64,000 nucleotides of DNA from assembly GCA_913776615.1 (NCBI GenBank), contig CAJYPK010000010.1, positions 62,001 through 126,000 on the forward strand, given 5' to 3'. The position numbers and the translations under genes were made by a program. Shown piece after piece: positions 11,101 through 18,876 of this stretch. Source of the DNA: an uncultured Hymenobacter sp. (GTDB lineage Bacteria; Bacteroidota; Bacteroidia; Cytophagales; Hymenobacteraceae). The notes below the pieces were generated by a model that was not told the DNA's origin, did not search any database, and saw only the letters and a list, made by a program, of their open reading frames with translations. Every line of letters starts with the position of its first letter. The first letter of the stretch is position 1.

Positions 11101-11259
11101 CGCCACCACCGGAAACTTGTCGGTGCCGAGCAGGCGGCCTTCGCGGCCGGGGCGCGCCTTGTAGCTGGGCGGTGTCGGCGGCATTACCGGTTCTGACTCA
11201 GGGAACGCGGAAGAATTTTCCAGGCCGGGGCCGCCGTCCGGCGCGGGGAAAGAAGTCAT
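8197..11259 (-). CDS. CheB-CheR-PAS fusion protein
   Basis: The start chosen is the ATG at 11259 (MTSFPAPDGGPG); the open frame runs further upstream into the divergent promoter region. The ~1020-residue protein holds a CheB methylesterase domain with an intact triad (Ser in ALCGSAGA near residue 57, His in LHRP near 84, Asp in SGLGSDG near 178). A CheR methyltransferase follows (GVTKFFRDPEAF, then VWAPGCSTGEEAYSLA as SAM-binding loop). After that come a PAS domain, a long coiled coil of repeating STNEELQSANEELQ units, and one or two further PAS domains (VVKRFTPPVARIISLMPSDVGR). Unlike many relatives it has no histidine kinase at the C terminus. No flagellar or receptor genes are near, so a role in non-chemotactic signalling is likely. 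It is divergent from a stand-alone CheB. Confidence 0.9.
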   Translation of the reverse strand: MTSFPAPDGGPGLENSSAFPESEPVMPPTPPSYKARPGREGRLLGTDKFPVVALCGSAGALEALEKFFAHLPIASGIAFVVVLHRPTAPEQREQLAAVVQGFTPLPVLEARDGLRVRPNHVYVIPAGYDLSLLHGNLLLLKPTQPPARRLPIDFFLQTLAKDVGDRAVCIICSGLGSDGIIGLKMVMENFGMVMVQDPDTAQFAAMPRAALATEFVDFVLPPELMAAQLLDYVERPLEVRPARSFDADTPSRPAHALQKIFLLIRSRTGHDFSFYKRNTVFRRIERRMNSHQIKGFTNYVRYLQENPGEVEQLFHELLIGVTKFFRDPEAFASLKEYLQPILAAKETDGTVRVWAPGCSTGEEAYSLAMLLFECLDQVEPSRHLKIQIFATDISPEGIAFARAGLYNENIAADLNPQRLERFFQKLDGHYQIRKEVRDVVVFALHNINKDAPFIKLDLLVCRNLLIYLSAELQKSLLPVFHYALNSRGLLFLGPSENVSGAQELFQPLDMKWKISRRTSLPASLPHLIKFPFSLARHTAAPPTTAHMSASASNHRQSTSFAALIQKKLLQTYAPPAVVIDSKGEILYVNGRTGRYLEPAPGLSGMNIFEMAREELNFEISGAVHRANQTREDVVVNNVRVRTDVGQQVLRLTVQHLGSSDALAGLLLVVFEDQPTPRRVRLAKRSPHDESQHRDAVVAALDKELQYTKHRLQTTVEEMESSLEELKSTNEELQSANEELQSTNEEAMTNKEEMQSLNEELMTLNMQYLAKTEELSQAANDMKNLLDATEIAIIFLDNDLVVKRFTPPVARIISLMPSDVGRPLGHFTSSLRYEHLLRDVQQVLDRLTSIETNIQTTRGEWYNMRILPYRSLDNYINGAVITFSDITALKLLETRLQEHARFTDSMQAIVREPQLALDAELRVLSANQAFAELMRQPVPALVGRPLTSLAGGAWQQPALLQQLRALLDLRIPTTEFDDLALRLTLPGLGMRQVLLYGHRLLHEGQPTGQVMMGVRAVQAPA

Positions 11260-11435
11260 GCGAGAGTACGATAAAAAAGGGATTATTCTGCCAAATTGCC
11301 CCTCCTGGCGACCAAATACCTTTCCAAGGTACCACGGCGGGCGCTTTGTTTGTTTCAGGATTCGAGCCGTATAGGCGGAGTAATACCGGGTGCTGCCTCG
11401 TTGCTTTTTCCGCCTTCCTCGCCCGTTTCCCACTC

Positions 11436-12458
11436 ATGCCCAGCCCCAGCCACCTCATCGTTATTGGTACTTCGGCCGGGGGCCTGGCGGCGCTCACTCG
11501 CCTCGTGGCGCAGCTGCCGGCCACGCTACCGGCCGCCGTGCTGGTGGTGCAGCACCTGGCCCCCGACGCGCCGGCCGAGCACCTGGTGGGCCAGCTGGCC
11601 GCCCGCACCGGTCTGCGCTGCCAGCTGGCCACCAACGGCGCTCCGCTGGCCGCGGGCCACATCTACCTGGCCCCGCCCGACCGCCATCTGCTCGTCAAAA
11701 GCGAGCGCCTGCTCGTCACCAAAGGTCCGCGCGAAAACGGCTACCGCCCCGCCGTCGATGCCCTGTTTCGGGCCGCCGCCGTGGAGTACGATTCCCACGT
11801 GGTAGGCGTGGTGCTCACCGGCCTGCTGCACGACGGCACGGCGGGCCTCGACTTTGTAAAGCGTTGCGGCGGCGTAGCCGTGGTGCAGGCCGATGCCGAA
11901 TACCCCAGCATGCCCGAGAGCGCCCGGCGCCAGGTGGCCATCGACTACGCCGTGCCGCTTGCCGAGCTGGGCAGTTTGCTGCTGCAGCTGGTGCAGCCAG
12001 CGGCCGGGGCCAGCCCCACCACCCGGGCCGCCATCCCGGCCGACCTCCGGCTGGAGGCCGCCATCGCCGAGCGCGTAGCGCTGGGCACCGCCGCCGAAGC
12101 CGCCCAGCTGGGCCGGCTCGCGCCCCTCACTTGCCCCGACTGCGGCGGCTCGCTCTGGGAAGTCAGTACCGGCAACGTGCTGCGCTTTCGCTGCCACACC
12201 GGCCACGCCTACACGGCCGAGGCGCTGGCCGAAAGTGCGCAGCAGGCCCTCGAAGAAACGCTCTGGGTAGCCCTGCGCATGATGGAAGAGCGCAGGAGCC
12301 TGCTCATCAGTATGGCCGGCCACGGCAGCGGCCAGCGGGCCCAGCAACAGGCCGAGCGCGTCGCCGATATCAAGCAGCACATCAACCGCTTGCGCGAATT
12401 TCTCCTGAATGGCAGCGCCGGTGGCTCGGTTGCTCCCGAGGCCGGCACGGCGCTGTAG
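11436..12458 (+). CDS. Stand-alone CheB-type protein-glutamate methylesterase with C-terminal zinc-ribbon-like motif
   Basis: The product has 340 residues from ATG 11436; the same frame is open upstream but only from here does the CheB fold start (MPSPSHLIVIGTSAGGLAAL). The catalytic triad is visible: Ser13 in GTSAGG, His40 in QHLAP, Asp133 in LTGLLHDGTAG. There is no receiver domain, so activity is not controlled by phosphorylation in cis. The C-terminal third has CPDCGGSLW ... RFRCHTGHAYTAEAL, a Cys4/His pattern seen in related CheB proteins of soil bacteria, followed by a helical tail. It is divergent from the CheB-CheR fusion with about 175 bp between start codons, which implies shared control. 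Expected substrate: methylated glutamates of an unidentified receptor or PAS partner. Confidence 0.88.
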   Translation: MPSPSHLIVIGTSAGGLAALTRLVAQLPATLPAAVLVVQHLAPDAPAEHLVGQLAARTGLRCQLATNGAPLAAGHIYLAPPDRHLLVKSERLLVTKGPRENGYRPAVDALFRAAAVEYDSHVVGVVLTGLLHDGTAGLDFVKRCGGVAVVQADAEYPSMPESARRQVAIDYAVPLAELGSLLLQLVQPAAGASPTTRAAIPADLRLEAAIAERVALGTAAEAAQLGRLAPLTCPDCGGSLWEVSTGNVLRFRCHTGHAYTAEALAESAQQALEETLWVALRMMEERRSLLISMAGHGSGQRAQQQAERVADIKQHINRLREFLLNGSAGGSVAPEAGTAL

Positions 12459-12601
12459 CCCAGCCTTGTGCGCGAGACAGAAATTTGGTCGCCGCTGCGA
12501 GCTACCTGACCTTTGCGGTTGCTCAGAGTGCCGAGCCACGAGCTCAAGGGAACGCAATCCCTACTCGTTGCGTAACAAGGTCCTCAGTTTGATTTTTTGG
12601 G

Positions 12602-13066
12602 ATGAAGCATATCGTATACATCAGCCGGGCCGTACGGCCGCTTTCCGACCGCGATTTAGAGGAGCTGCTCACGCAGTCGCGCCGCGACAACGCGCGCAAT
12701 GGCGTTACGGGAGTGCTGTTTTACAGTCATGGCAACATTGCCCAACTTTTCGAAGGTGAGCCTGCCATTGCCGACGCCCTGTTCGAGCGCATCGCCCGCG
12801 ATGGCCGCCACTCGCACGTGCACAAGCTCATCGACCGTCCCATCGCCGCCCGTAGCTTCACCGGCTGGTCGATGGCCTTCCACCCGCTGGAGCCCGCCGG
12901 CTTTGCCACCCTGGAAGGGTTTTTCCTGCCCCACCACGTACCCGCCCTGCCCGAGTCGCTGAGCATTGCCGACGCCATGCTGGTCGAGTTGGTGCGGCTG
13001 GCCGTATTCGGGGCCGACCCGGCCCAGCCCCCGCAGGCGGCTCCCCCGGTGCAGCTCGGCAGCTAG
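12602..13066 (+). CDS. BLUF-domain blue-light sensor protein
   Basis: This is a 154-residue single-domain protein. All FAD-pocket residues of BLUF photoreceptors fall at the spacing known from AppA: Tyr6 (VYISRA), Asn30 (RRDNARNGVTG), Gln48 (GNIAQLFEG), Trp89 and Met91 (FTGWSMAF). The Tyr-Gln pair mediates light-driven hydrogen-bond switching around flavin (family knowledge). No output domain is fused, so signalling must go through protein contact. A multi-PAS histidine kinase begins 102 bp downstream and a second BLUF protein follows that, which suggests that the three act together. The C-terminal ~45 residues are variable and proline-rich. Confidence 0.93.
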   Translation: MKHIVYISRAVRPLSDRDLEELLTQSRRDNARNGVTGVLFYSHGNIAQLFEGEPAIADALFERIARDGRHSHVHKLIDRPIAARSFTGWSMAFHPLEPAGFATLEGFFLPHHVPALPESLSIADAMLVELVRLAVFGADPAQPPQAAPPVQLGS

Positions 13067-13167
13067 CCGCCCGCAGTCGCTTTAGTTCGAACGGCTAACC
13101 GGTCGTATCTTTCTCCTTCTTCCTACTTTTTACTGGCTGGCGTGCCCTGTTGCTGCGCAGCTTTCGC

Positions 13168-15027
13168 ATGCCCAATATCCCTTTCTCACAGCTTTTGCGC
13201 CAGCTACCGGCCGGGGTAGCCACGCTAGAAGGCCCCGAGCTGCGCTTTGGCTTCGTGAACGAGGCCATGCGTGCGCTCGTGGGAGAAGATGCGGAGGGTC
13301 AGCCCATTGCGCAGCACCCCGGCCAGCTGCCCACGGCCTTGCTCGACGTACTGCCCCAGGTGTACGCCACCGGCAAGCCCTATACGGCCAAAGCCTGCCT
13401 GTGCACGCCCCAGCCCGCCGCCAAGGAGGACTGCCGGTACTTCGACCTGGCCCTGGAGCCCTACAACGACGAGCAGGACGAGCCCGCCGGTCTACTCCTG
13501 CTGGCCATCGACGTGAGCGAGCAGGAGGCTGCCCGGCAGCAGGCCCACGAGCTGGCGCTCGTGACGCGCCACCTCGATGCCCGCCTGCGCGTACTCACCG
13601 AAACCGCCCCGCTCATTACCTACACCACCGACGCGCAGGGGCGCTACACCTACGCCAGCCCGCAGTGGTACCGCTTCACGGGCCAGCCGCCCTCGGCCGA
13701 CCTCACGGCCATCTGGCCGCTGCTCATTCACCCCGAAGACCGCCTGCGGGCGCTCTACGAGGCCGACACCGCCCGTCGTACCGGCACCGGCTGGAACTAC
13801 GAGTACCGCCTGCGTCGCTTCGACGGGCAGTACCGCTGGATGCTCAGCCGCGCCCTGCCCGAAGTGCACCCGCCCGACCCGCCCGTGTACTGGCACGGTG
13901 CCCTCACCGAGGTGCACGACCAGCGCGAGCTCGCCGACGCCCTGCGCCGGGGCGAGGCCGAGCTGCGTTTCCTGGCCGACAGCATCCCGGAACTCATCTG
14001 GACGGCCACCGCCGAGGGCTTTATCGATTATTACAACCGCTACACCACCGACTACTCGGGCCTGACCAAAGATGAGCTTGGCCCCACCGGCTGGGTGAGC
14101 CTGCTGCACCCCAGCGAGCAGGCCGAGGCGGCCCGCCGCTGGGTGCAGTGCATAGCCAGCGGTGAGGCCTACGAGGGTGAATACCGCATGCGCCGCCTCG
14201 ACGGAGCCTACCGCTGGCACATCATCCGGGCGCGGCAGCTGGCCGACGGGGCAGTTCTGCGCTGGTTTGGCGCCTGCACCGACGTGCACGACCAAAATCT
14301 GCTGCGCCAGGTGCTGCAAACGCAGTACGACGAGCTGGCCCGCGCCCACCACGACCTCGATACCTTCGTGTACGCGGCCTCGCACGACCTGCGCCAGCCG
14401 GCACTCAACCTGCGCGGCCTCTTCGACGAGCTGCGGCGCACGGCCACCTTCACCGACCCCGAGCAGGCCCTGCTGCTGGGTATGGTCGATGGCGCCCTCA
14501 CGCAGTTCGACAACACCCTGCACGACCTGGCCGTGACCGTGCAAACTCAGCGCGCCCAGCAAGACCCCGTGGAAGTGCTCGATCTGGGCCTCATTCTGGA
14601 GGAAGTACTGCTGGGCCTGCGCCCCCAAGCCATTCAGCGCGAGGCCGTGCTCGACGTAGATGTGGCCGAGGCACCCGGCCTCGTCTACGGCCGTGCCAAC
14701 CTGCGCTCGGTAGCGCACAACCTCGTGAGCAACGCCCTCAAGTTTGCCCACCCGGGCCGGCCGCCGCACATTCGCCTGCGCAGCTACCACACCCCCGATG
14801 GTGAGCCCGTCTTTGAGGTGCAGGACAACGGCCTGGGCATGGAGCTGGCCGATTCCAGCAACCCGGTCTTTCAGCTTTTCGTACGCCAGCACAGCCACAT
14901 CGAAGGCACGGGCGTGGGCCTGTACCTGGTGCAGCGCATCGTGCGCAGCCACGGCGGCCACGTCAAGGTAGCCAGCACGCTGGGCGAGGGCACTACGTTT
15001 AGCATCTACTGGACCCGGCCGACCTAG
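13168..15027 (+). CDS. PAS sensor histidine kinase (HisKA type) between two BLUF genes
   Basis: The start used is ATG 13168 (MPNIPFSQLLRQLPAGVATLEG); a TTG-initiated frame extends 18 bp upstream. The ~619-residue soluble protein has an N-terminal PAS-like module, then two clear PAS domains (ITYTTDAQGRYTYASPQWYRFTG and LIWTATAEGFIDYYNRYTTDYSG), each followed by a PAC segment (RRFDGQYRWMLSRALP; RRLDGAYRWHIIRARQ). The phospho-acceptor His is in YAASHDLRQPALNLRG. ATP-binding motifs are NLVSNALKFA, DNGLGM and GTGVGLYLVQRIVRSHGG. No membrane segments and no receiver are present. Its position between two BLUF genes makes it the obvious candidate target of the light signal (inference). The stop codon directly abuts a copy of an intergenic repeat. 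Confidence 0.9.
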   Translation: MPNIPFSQLLRQLPAGVATLEGPELRFGFVNEAMRALVGEDAEGQPIAQHPGQLPTALLDVLPQVYATGKPYTAKACLCTPQPAAKEDCRYFDLALEPYNDEQDEPAGLLLLAIDVSEQEAARQQAHELALVTRHLDARLRVLTETAPLITYTTDAQGRYTYASPQWYRFTGQPPSADLTAIWPLLIHPEDRLRALYEADTARRTGTGWNYEYRLRRFDGQYRWMLSRALPEVHPPDPPVYWHGALTEVHDQRELADALRRGEAELRFLADSIPELIWTATAEGFIDYYNRYTTDYSGLTKDELGPTGWVSLLHPSEQAEAARRWVQCIASGEAYEGEYRMRRLDGAYRWHIIRARQLADGAVLRWFGACTDVHDQNLLRQVLQTQYDELARAHHDLDTFVYAASHDLRQPALNLRGLFDELRRTATFTDPEQALLLGMVDGALTQFDNTLHDLAVTVQTQRAQQDPVEVLDLGLILEEVLLGLRPQAIQREAVLDVDVAEAPGLVYGRANLRSVAHNLVSNALKFAHPGRPPHIRLRSYHTPDGEPVFEVQDNGLGMELADSSNPVFQLFVRQHSHIEGTGVGLYLVQRIVRSHGGHVKVASTLGEGTTFSIYWTRPT

Positions 15028-15062
15028 ACCGCAGATTAAACGGATTTAACGGATTTCGGGGA
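15027..15062 (+). repeat. Partial copy of the CCGCAGATT-type intergenic repeat
   Basis: The segment starts with GACCGCAGATTAAACGGATT and continues with a second ACGGATTT unit. It resembles one arm of the much longer inverted repeat at 40610-40851 in this window. It begins at the last base of the kinase stop codon; no equally good partner arm is visible downstream. Confidence 0.55.
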
Positions 15063-15287
15063 TGCGACCTTACCGCTGGCGCTAGTGGCTGCGTGAGCGC
15101 ATTGCGGATTTATTTACTGGCTCGGGGAGGGTGATTTCGTTGCTTAGGCCCGCGAATAGGCTGGCATTTTGCAGATTTGCTTGATTCATGGCTTTTTGTG
15201 GGATAGAAACTGCTGTGCTACCTTTAACAAGTGAATGCGGTGGCCGCAATTTTGCGGCGGCATTTACTTTGCCAGTGCTTGAGCCTG

Positions 15288-15317
15288 TTGGCACTTTTTT
15301 AGCCCGTTTTTCCTTTG
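15288..15317 (+). promoter_or_regulatory. Putative promoter of the second BLUF gene
   Basis: A TTG at 15288-15290 and TTCCTTTG at 15310-15317, 19 nt apart, fit the Bacteroidota -33/-7 pattern with one mismatch in the -7 box. The ATG follows 8 bp later at 15325, so the transcript would be leaderless or nearly so. Confidence 0.4.
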
Positions 15318-15324
15318 CTGGTTC

Positions 15325-15768
15325 ATGGCCCTGCACCACCTTATCTACCTTAGCCGCGCTACCGAGCCTTTCAGCGACGACGACCTGAAAACGCTGCTGG
15401 CGCAGGCGCGCCGCAACAACGCGGCTCAGCACATTACGGGCATGCTGGTTTACGGCAACGGCCAGTTTGCCCAAATCATCGAAGGTGAGCAACGGGACCT
15501 GGCGGCTCTCTACGAGCGTCTGCAACGCGACCCGCGCCACTCCCAGGTTACCAAGTTTGCCGACAAGGCCATTGCCGCCCGCAGCTTCGGTGAATGGTCG
15601 ATGGCTTTCCAAGCCGCCGCGACCGAACAAATGGAAGGCCAGCCCGGCTACGTCTCTCTCAACTCCCTCGACTTGGAGCCTGCCGGCCTCAGCGCCACCG
15701 ATACCCAATTGCTCGGCATGATCGCCTCGTTTGTGCTGCCCGCGCCGGCCGCCGTGCGTGAGGATTAG
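15325..15768 (+). CDS. Second BLUF-domain blue-light sensor protein
   Basis: The product has 147 residues and is a clear paralogue of the BLUF protein at 12602. The flavin-pocket residues are again at canonical spacing: Tyr8 (LIYLSRA), Asn32 (RRNNAAQHITG), Gln50 (GQFAQIIEG), Trp91 and Met93 (FGEWSMAF). The shared AIAARSF segment just before the Trp suggests recent duplication. It has no fused effector. It lies ~300 bp beyond the kinase gene behind its own promoter-like boxes, so it may be expressed independently. It is followed by a strong terminator. Confidence 0.93.
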   Translation: MALHHLIYLSRATEPFSDDDLKTLLAQARRNNAAQHITGMLVYGNGQFAQIIEGEQRDLAALYERLQRDPRHSQVTKFADKAIAARSFGEWSMAFQAAATEQMEGQPGYVSLNSLDLEPAGLSATDTQLLGMIASFVLPAPAAVRED

Positions 15769-15852
15769 CCGCTGGCTTTAGTCCTTTTTGATTCTGAGTG
15801 TCTACCTACTAAACGTAGCTCTGCTACCAACCGGCAACCTACACAAAGTCAA

Positions 15853-15892
15853 TAAAAAAGGTCCCGCTTCTGACTAGGCGGGACCTTTTTTA
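15853..15892. terminator. Rho-independent terminator after the BLUF gene
   Basis: Stem AAAAAAGGTCCCGC / GCGGGACCTTTTTT with a loop of about ten bases, flanked by A and T runs on both sides, so it is potentially bidirectional. The rest of the 15769-16127 gap holds one further terminator and nothing else recognisable. Confidence 0.85.
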
Positions 15893-16086
15893 CGCAATAG
15901 CCTGGCTATTTTGATGCATAGCCTCGCAGACAAAAAGTATAAACCGAGGTGCACCCGCCACTATTGCATTCCTCTTGTAATTCTTGCTGGGCCGCCGGCT
16001 TATTGGTAGAGTAGTTGCCCGGTAAATGGCACGCTCTCTTTTGATCTACACCGAAGACTTAGCGTAGTGCAAACTGCCACAAAACG

Positions 16087-16123
16087 AAAAGGCCGAGTAA
16101 ACTTATAGTTTACTCGGCCTTTT
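16087..16123. terminator. Original terminator of the initiator tRNA gene, now separated by the integrated element
   Basis: A perfect 16-bp stem (16087-16102 with 16108-16123) with loop TTATA and an A/T-rich base. It lies 4 bp from the displaced tRNA 3' fragment at 16128, in the position expected for the native terminator of the minus-strand tRNA before the element inserted. Confidence 0.8.
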
Positions 16124-16127
16124 CAGG

Positions 16128-16174
16128 AGTAGCGGGGACTGGACTCGAACCAGTGACCTTTGGGTTATGAGCCC
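16128..16174 (-). repeat. Left attachment-site repeat: displaced 3' part of tRNA-fMet
   Basis: These 47 bp are identical to 21178-21224. They correspond to nucleotides 29-73 of the initiator tRNA (anticodon arm to discriminator base) plus 2 bp. The sequence then diverges (CTGGAA instead of AACGAG), so this copy lacks the 5' half and cannot be a working tRNA. Confidence 0.92.
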
Positions 16175-16254
16175 CTGGAAACTGCTTCTAGCTACTACTG
16201 GAAGGCTGTATGTGGGCAAATGTAGGGGGAAGATTGGGAAGTTGTGACACGGAT

Positions 16255-16265
16255 TCTGACACAGA
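16255..16265 (+). repeat. Terminal motif TCTGACACAGA, left copy
   Basis: Identical in sequence and orientation to 21111-21121 near the other end. A related GTGACAC lies at 16243-16249. Distance to the attachment repeat is 80 bp. A role as integrase arm-type site is inference only. Confidence 0.45.
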
Positions 16266-16390
16266 GTTTAGTAGGTCAGGGGAAGCCTATACATTGGCTA
16301 GCAGCTAAACAGTGAGGGAAGGATGTGGCTCAGCTCATGGGTGGTGAGGGAAACGAAATGACGTTTTTAATCTTTTTTTAGGATTATTCC

Positions 16391-16422
16391 TTGTTCACTC
16401 AACTTCTGTCACTTTACCTTTG
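16391..16422 (+). promoter_or_regulatory. Putative promoter of the helicase-like gene
   Basis: TTG at 16391-16393 and TACCTTTG at 16415-16422 (perfect -7 match, about 21 nt apart) lie in the 540-bp stretch before the gene. The 5' leader would be ~285 nt. The stretch also holds a poly-T tract around 16363-16380, two GTGAGGGAA direct repeats near 16313 and 16346, and no credible ORF. Confidence 0.5.
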
Positions 16423-16714
16423 CAGAGGAAATCAGTCACTAAACAGCCAATAGACAAACAGAAGGTAGGCTAAAGGTCAGCTACCAGGGGAAGTAGGCTA
16501 GCTCCGAAAATTATAACATTACGGGAAGTCCACCAGGCGGGAATAGAGAAAATGACATGGGGCAGTAGGTACTGCTTCTTTTTTGGGTCTAGGTGTAGGT
16601 GGAGTATGGAATTATTGCTTAGGAGTGAGTTTGGACACTGATTTTCAGTTACGCCAACCCTATTCCTATGCCCACTCAACTCCTATATAGACAAGGAGTT
16701 AAACCTAGTAAGTA

Positions 16715-18553
16715 ATGAGTGACGATAGTAAGCAAGTGATAGCCCCACTAGAAGCTAAATACCTGTCAGATATTCCCGGCTTTGAGTTGCCAAAGGGAAT
16801 ACTGGCGAAGGGTGGAACGGGTGTAGGGGGCAGCACCCTAGCCATTAGTGGCCCCCACCCCTACATTATCGCGGTGCCAACTACTTCCCTGATTGTCAAT
16901 AAGCAGGAGCAGCATTCCAACATCTACGGGGTGTACTACCGGGAAGAGGCCCAATGGGATGGAATAGAGTTAGAGATTTACCTGAACAGGTGCTTGGTGC
17001 CGGTGTTTATGGTCACCTATGACAGCCTGGCTAGGCTAACTGAGAAGCTACAGGAGCTAGGGCAGCCAGTGTATCAGCGTTACCGGCTGCTGGTGGATGA
17101 GTACACGGAAGCCTTGAAGGCCTATAGCTACCGGGACAAGGCCATTAACTCTATGCTGGCTGAGGCGCGGAAGTTTGAGTATGCCACCTACATGAGTGCT
17201 ACTCCTATTCCCCGCGACCTCACCCCAGCTGAGTTCCTGGGCCTGCCCTACACGGAAGTAGTGTGGCAAGACACTGGCCGGGTAACCCCCGTGCGGGTGA
17301 GAAGCACCAAGCCCTACGCGGCAGTAGCTACCCTAGTCAGGATTTTTAAGGCTTCCCGCTATGCCATTAGCCTGACGGGGGGCACGACCAATGAGCTGTT
17401 TATATACCTCAATTCCGTTAAGGGCATTAAACGCATTCTGGACAAGGCCAATGTGCTACCTAGTGAGGTCAAGATAGTGTGCGCGGATAAGGCTCAGAAC
17501 CGGGACACCTTGCAGGAATACAGCATTGATAAACCCATTGGCCCCAACAAGCCTCTCAATTTTTTCACCTGCAAGGCCTTTTCGGGCTGCGACCTCTACA
17601 GTAGCAATGGGCTGACGGTGATAGTATCAAATGTCCATCAGAAACATACCCTCGTGGACATTGCCACCGATGTTTACCAGATAGTGGGCCGGATTCGGAA
17701 TGTGGATAATCCGTTCAAAAACCAACTGTACCACATCTACAACACGGGAGCTATTGAGATGACTAGGCCGGAATTTGACAAGCTAGTAGCACAGAAAGTG
17801 GCCCACACCAACACGCAGATGGCAGCCTTTAATACTTGGCCGGAAGAGGAACGGGCAGCCTTTAAGAAGCGGATGAGCCTAGACCTAGAAGCTGATTACC
17901 TCTACTTCAATGAGGAAACTGGCCTGCTGGAATACAATGGGTTAAAGCAGATGAGTGAGGAGCTGGATTTTCGGATTACCCAGGAAACCTATACCACTGG
18001 TGCCACCGTGCGGAGGGCTTACAAAGAGGCGGGGTTTGATGCCTCGGGCCGGGAGCACTGGCTAAAGCTGGCTGATGAGTTTAAGCAGAAGTTTACCAAG
18101 CTCTCCTTCAAGCAGGTGGCAAAGGAGTACGTTACCCTCCGGGCCACTACCCCCCAGGCTCCCCGCCTAGCCGAGCTACTGGCCCTGGAACCAGAGCTAG
18201 CCGAACTCTATGACACCTTGGGGGCCAGCACCCTCAGAAGCTCGGGCTACAATAAGAGCCTGTTGCGGAAGGCCTTGCAGGAAGAGCAGGCGGGTAGGGC
18301 AGCCATTCAGCAACGGGTACTCACTCACTTTCAGGCGGGTGGCTTCTTCTCTTCCAATGAGATAATCTCCGTTATCGGGGAAGCCCACCGGGAGCAGGGG
18401 ATAACCAGGCGGGCCAAAAGTGCTGACATTACCAAGTACTTCCCGGCCCAAAAGCACCAGCAGCGGGTAGGGGGTAAGCCGGTTACGGGCTACTGGCTGC
18501 CGGGTAGCTCCCCTAGCCAACCGGGGCTGGGGCACCCACAACCAACCAAGTAA
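16715..18553 (+). CDS. Helicase-like protein of the integrated element with an atypical P-loop
   Basis: The 612-residue protein shows SF2-like motifs in the right order: a glycine-rich GGTGVGGST (33-41) in the Walker A position but with Gly in place of the essential Lys; LLVDEYTE (125-132) as Walker B; YMSATPIP (159-166) as motif III; a motif V-like segment around CKAFSGCDLYSS (286-297); and QIVGRIRN (322-329) as motif VI. The remaining ~280 residues are unassigned and may bind DNA or a partner. I infer a DEAD-like fold that may act in element replication or as an effector, similar in outline to origin-binding helicases, but the family is not recognised. Codon use is less GC-rich than the chromosome. 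It is the first gene inside the left end and reads rightward. Confidence 0.7.
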   Translation: MSDDSKQVIAPLEAKYLSDIPGFELPKGILAKGGTGVGGSTLAISGPHPYIIAVPTTSLIVNKQEQHSNIYGVYYREEAQWDGIELEIYLNRCLVPVFMVTYDSLARLTEKLQELGQPVYQRYRLLVDEYTEALKAYSYRDKAINSMLAEARKFEYATYMSATPIPRDLTPAEFLGLPYTEVVWQDTGRVTPVRVRSTKPYAAVATLVRIFKASRYAISLTGGTTNELFIYLNSVKGIKRILDKANVLPSEVKIVCADKAQNRDTLQEYSIDKPIGPNKPLNFFTCKAFSGCDLYSSNGLTVIVSNVHQKHTLVDIATDVYQIVGRIRNVDNPFKNQLYHIYNTGAIEMTRPEFDKLVAQKVAHTNTQMAAFNTWPEEERAAFKKRMSLDLEADYLYFNEETGLLEYNGLKQMSEELDFRITQETYTTGATVRRAYKEAGFDASGREHWLKLADEFKQKFTKLSFKQVAKEYVTLRATTPQAPRLAELLALEPELAELYDTLGASTLRSSGYNKSLLRKALQEEQAGRAAIQQRVLTHFQAGGFFSSNEIISVIGEAHREQGITRRAKSADITKYFPAQKHQQRVGGKPVTGYWLPGSSPSQPGLGHPQPTK

Positions 18554-18610
18554 GGCCGGGCCGATGGTACGGTACTGCGTAAAAAGATTCTCCCACTAAA
18601 AAAAATTAGT

Positions 18611-18671
18611 AGGCCGGGAAAGCTATGGTATACATGGGATGGCATTCTTCCCTGTTTAGCTTTCCTGGCCT
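18611..18671. terminator. Hairpin downstream of the helicase-like gene
   Basis: A 15-bp inverted repeat (18611-18625 with 18657-18671, one mismatch) around a 31-nt loop, followed by a short T-rich tract. It may end transcription from the helicase-like gene. The remainder of the 18554-18876 gap is AT-rich with no ORF seen. Confidence 0.45.
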
Positions 18672-18876
18672 TTGTGGGGGTTTCTTCCTAGTGAGTAGCC
18701 TTTCCCTCACCTCATTCTTCACACTTCCACCAGAGGTCAGAAACTAGGGTAGCTGTGGAGCCTGGGGCTATGGGTGTTTTATTGTTTCAGATAATGAATC
18801 TAATTCCTGTATAATTGTTATCAGATTTCAAAAAAAGAGGCATTTGAGTGATAATACTAAATTTCTAAAGCTAACA

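Noticed and set aside
9817..11196. Long plus-strand open frame (459 codons) opposite the CheB-CheR fusion
   Set aside because: It is antisense to a gene with full catalytic motifs; the His/Gln/Val-rich composition is the typical shadow of GC-rich coding DNA.
13492..14961. Minus-strand open frame of 489 codons opposite the second kinase
   Set aside because: Shadow of a recognised PAS kinase; no domain is visible in it.
16128..16174. Possible second tRNA gene
   Set aside because: Only the 3' 45 nucleotides are present; the 5' half is missing, so it is an attachment-site remnant.
16470..16679. 69-codon minus-strand frame in the left part of the integrated element
   Set aside because: No recognisable features and no promoter; too short to support without homologues.
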